Origin: Caldilineaceae bacterium SB0661_bin_34
Lineage (GTDB): Bacteria; Chloroflexota; Anaerolineae; Caldilineales; Caldilineaceae
NCBI GenBank assembly: GCA_009841145.1
Contig: VXMJ01000101.1
Span: 1-44,564 of the forward strand
Reading direction: 5' to 3'
DNA: 44,564 nucleotides
Position 1 is the stretch's first letter; each line of letters opens with the position of its first letter. The notes beneath the pieces are model-generated. The model was given only the letters and a program-made list of their open reading frames with translations, did no database searches and had not been told where the DNA came from. Shown in pieces: positions 43,551 to 44,564 of the stretch. The translations under genes were made by a program, and so were the position numbers.

Positions 43551-44336
43551 ATGACCCACACCGCAACCTTTATGACCGGATCCTCGTTTGTGCCAGTCCT
43601 ACTGCGAACGCTTGCCGCGGCTCTGCTGTTGCTGCTGTTGGCGAGCTGCGCCGACATGACCGTACCGGCCATGCCCGAAACTGCCGTCGAGGACGACACA
43701 CAGGAACCGGAAGAAACCCAGGCCGAGGACAGCCCGGCCGAAGCCCAGCCGGCCCAGGAAGAACCGGACGAATCCGTCACGGTGGTGGAACCTGCCGATT
43801 TCGTGCTTGACGCCACTGCCACCGAAGTCCGGTTCCTGATTGAGGAGACCCTGGCAGGCAATCACAAACTGGTGGTGGGTGCGACCTCGACCGTATCGGG
43901 AGCGTTCCGAGCCACGTCGTCCGATCTGATGGCCACAATCTTCGAGCCGGTGGTGATCGATGCCGCGACCTTTGTCACGGACAGCGATCGACGAAACGGG
44001 GCCATCAACAGGTTCATCCTGAAGACAAGTGCCTACCCGGAAATCGTCTTCACGCCCACAGGTTTCTCAGAGGTGCCCGCCATGGTGGAAGTGGGTCAGG
44101 AATTCGAGGGCCGGTTGGAAGGAACACTCAGCGTGCTGGGAAAGGAGATCCCCCTGTCCTTTGCGCTTTCCGCACGGTTTGCGTCCGAGTACGAGTTCAC
44201 CGGAAGCGGCACGACCACCATTTCGCGCGAGGAGTGGGACATTTCCGTCCCGATGCCGCCGCTCGTGACATGGGTGGCGGATCCCCTGGTCTTTGAAATG
44301 GACTTCACGGCCAAGGCGGAACAAACCGACCAGTAA
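43551..44336 (+). CDS. YceI-family lipoprotein
   Basis: The protein has about 261 residues from ATG 43551. A signal peptide (LLRTLAAALLLLLLASC) has a lipobox-like LASC. An acidic, Pro-rich linker (EDDTQEPEETQAEDS) leads to a lipocalin-like YceI domain: EVRFLIEETLAGNHKLVVGAT, then GAINRFILKTSAYPEIVFTPTG, GTLSVLGKEIPLSF and SREEWDISV. YceI proteins bind isoprenoid-like lipids in the periplasm; this one would be anchored on the outer face. The frame is open further upstream, but that part lacks coding character. Confidence 0.88.
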   Translation: MTHTATFMTGSSFVPVLLRTLAAALLLLLLASCADMTVPAMPETAVEDDTQEPEETQAEDSPAEAQPAQEEPDESVTVVEPADFVLDATATEVRFLIEETLAGNHKLVVGATSTVSGAFRATSSDLMATIFEPVVIDAATFVTDSDRRNGAINRFILKTSAYPEIVFTPTGFSEVPAMVEVGQEFEGRLEGTLSVLGKEIPLSFALSARFASEYEFTGSGTTTISREEWDISVPMPPLVTWVADPLVFEMDFTAKAEQTDQ

Positions 44337-44470
44337 TTTTTGTGGCGGCCGGCAGCGGTGGCGAAACGCCTTGCTTGGCTGCCGCTGGTTTGACCGGGGA
44401 GCAGGCCGGCCGTCGATTCGCCCCCACACCGGAACGGATGCCTCCGGTACCGCCCACCAGCCGCATTGAA

Positions 44471-44564
44471 CGGGGGGCGCGGGGGGGGGGCCGGCGGGTG
44501 TTTTGTTGTGGGGGGGGTCGGAGTCGAGGGGGGGGGGGGGGGGGGAGGGGGGGGGGGTGGGTGT
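44471..44564. repeat. G-homopolymer terminal stretch, probable sequencing or assembly artefact
   Basis: The final ~95 bases are dominated by runs of G with scattered other bases and no coding potential. This is typical of low-quality read ends. Nothing biological should be read into it. Confidence 0.8.

Noticed and set aside
44337-44564. Possible G-rich regulatory element at the right end
   Set aside because: Runs of G with random interruptions look like read-end noise, not a conserved quadruplex.
1-44564. tRNA, rRNA or tmRNA genes
   Set aside because: I scanned by eye for cloverleaf T-arm patterns and rRNA cores and found none; tRNAscan-SE would settle this.

Overview
The window is a high-GC (roughly 60-65%) bacterial contig segment with short intergenic gaps and frequent 4-bp start/stop overlaps. 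The gene content suggests a Chloroflexota bacterium: several phytanoyl-CoA dioxygenase-like oxygenases, CUT1-type sugar transport, a Uma2 endonuclease, a TgpA-like transglutaminase with a membrane-anchored partner, and periplasmic DsbA-like lipoproteins. A lipoprotein combining SH3, cadherin-like, fibronectin-III and ankyrin modules is the sort of protein reported from sponge-associated lineages. Phylum and lifestyle are inferences; no rRNA or tRNA gene was seen.

Layout. 1-613: 5' part of a tnpB gene cut by the window edge. 792-6408: a sugar-acid-type locus with an epimerase, a solute-binding lipoprotein and two permeases on the minus strand, divergent from an enolase-superfamily gene. 6595-7473: an IS5-family element. 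7555-9756: the multi-domain ankyrin lipoprotein. 10743-13834: mtaB and a soluble histidine kinase in one unit. 14009-18859: a membrane protein, an oxygenase, and two DsbA-like genes, one of which has an in-frame UGA exactly at the first catalytic Cys. 19017-23509: an anchored exported protein and a transglutaminase. 23541-29545: a lactamase-fold protein, a phosphohexomutase, tatD, a polyprenyl synthase and Uma2. 29715-33844: an oxygenase, a glycosyltransferase, hisS and an HpcH/HpaI aldolase. 34083-41180: a promoter, a SAM-I riboswitch and terminator, then metX-metW-lysC-hom-asd and a HAD-like gene. 41445-44336: ftsH and a YceI lipoprotein. The last ~95 bases are G-homopolymer of doubtful quality.

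Three observations stand out. First, a probable selenocysteine-containing DsbA-like lipoprotein (15808-16701, minus): UGA replaces the first Cys of the CxxC motif, a SECIS-like hairpin follows at the expected distance, and an all-Cys tandem DsbA lipoprotein lies next to it. Second, the last gene of the methionine/aspartate block (40005-41180) appears to be a circularly permuted HAD phosphatase: motifs III and IV precede motifs I and II. Third, a complete SAM-I riboswitch switch is readable, and its terminator 3' arm doubles as the metX Shine-Dalgarno sequence. It probably gates the path from aspartate to O-acylhomoserine.
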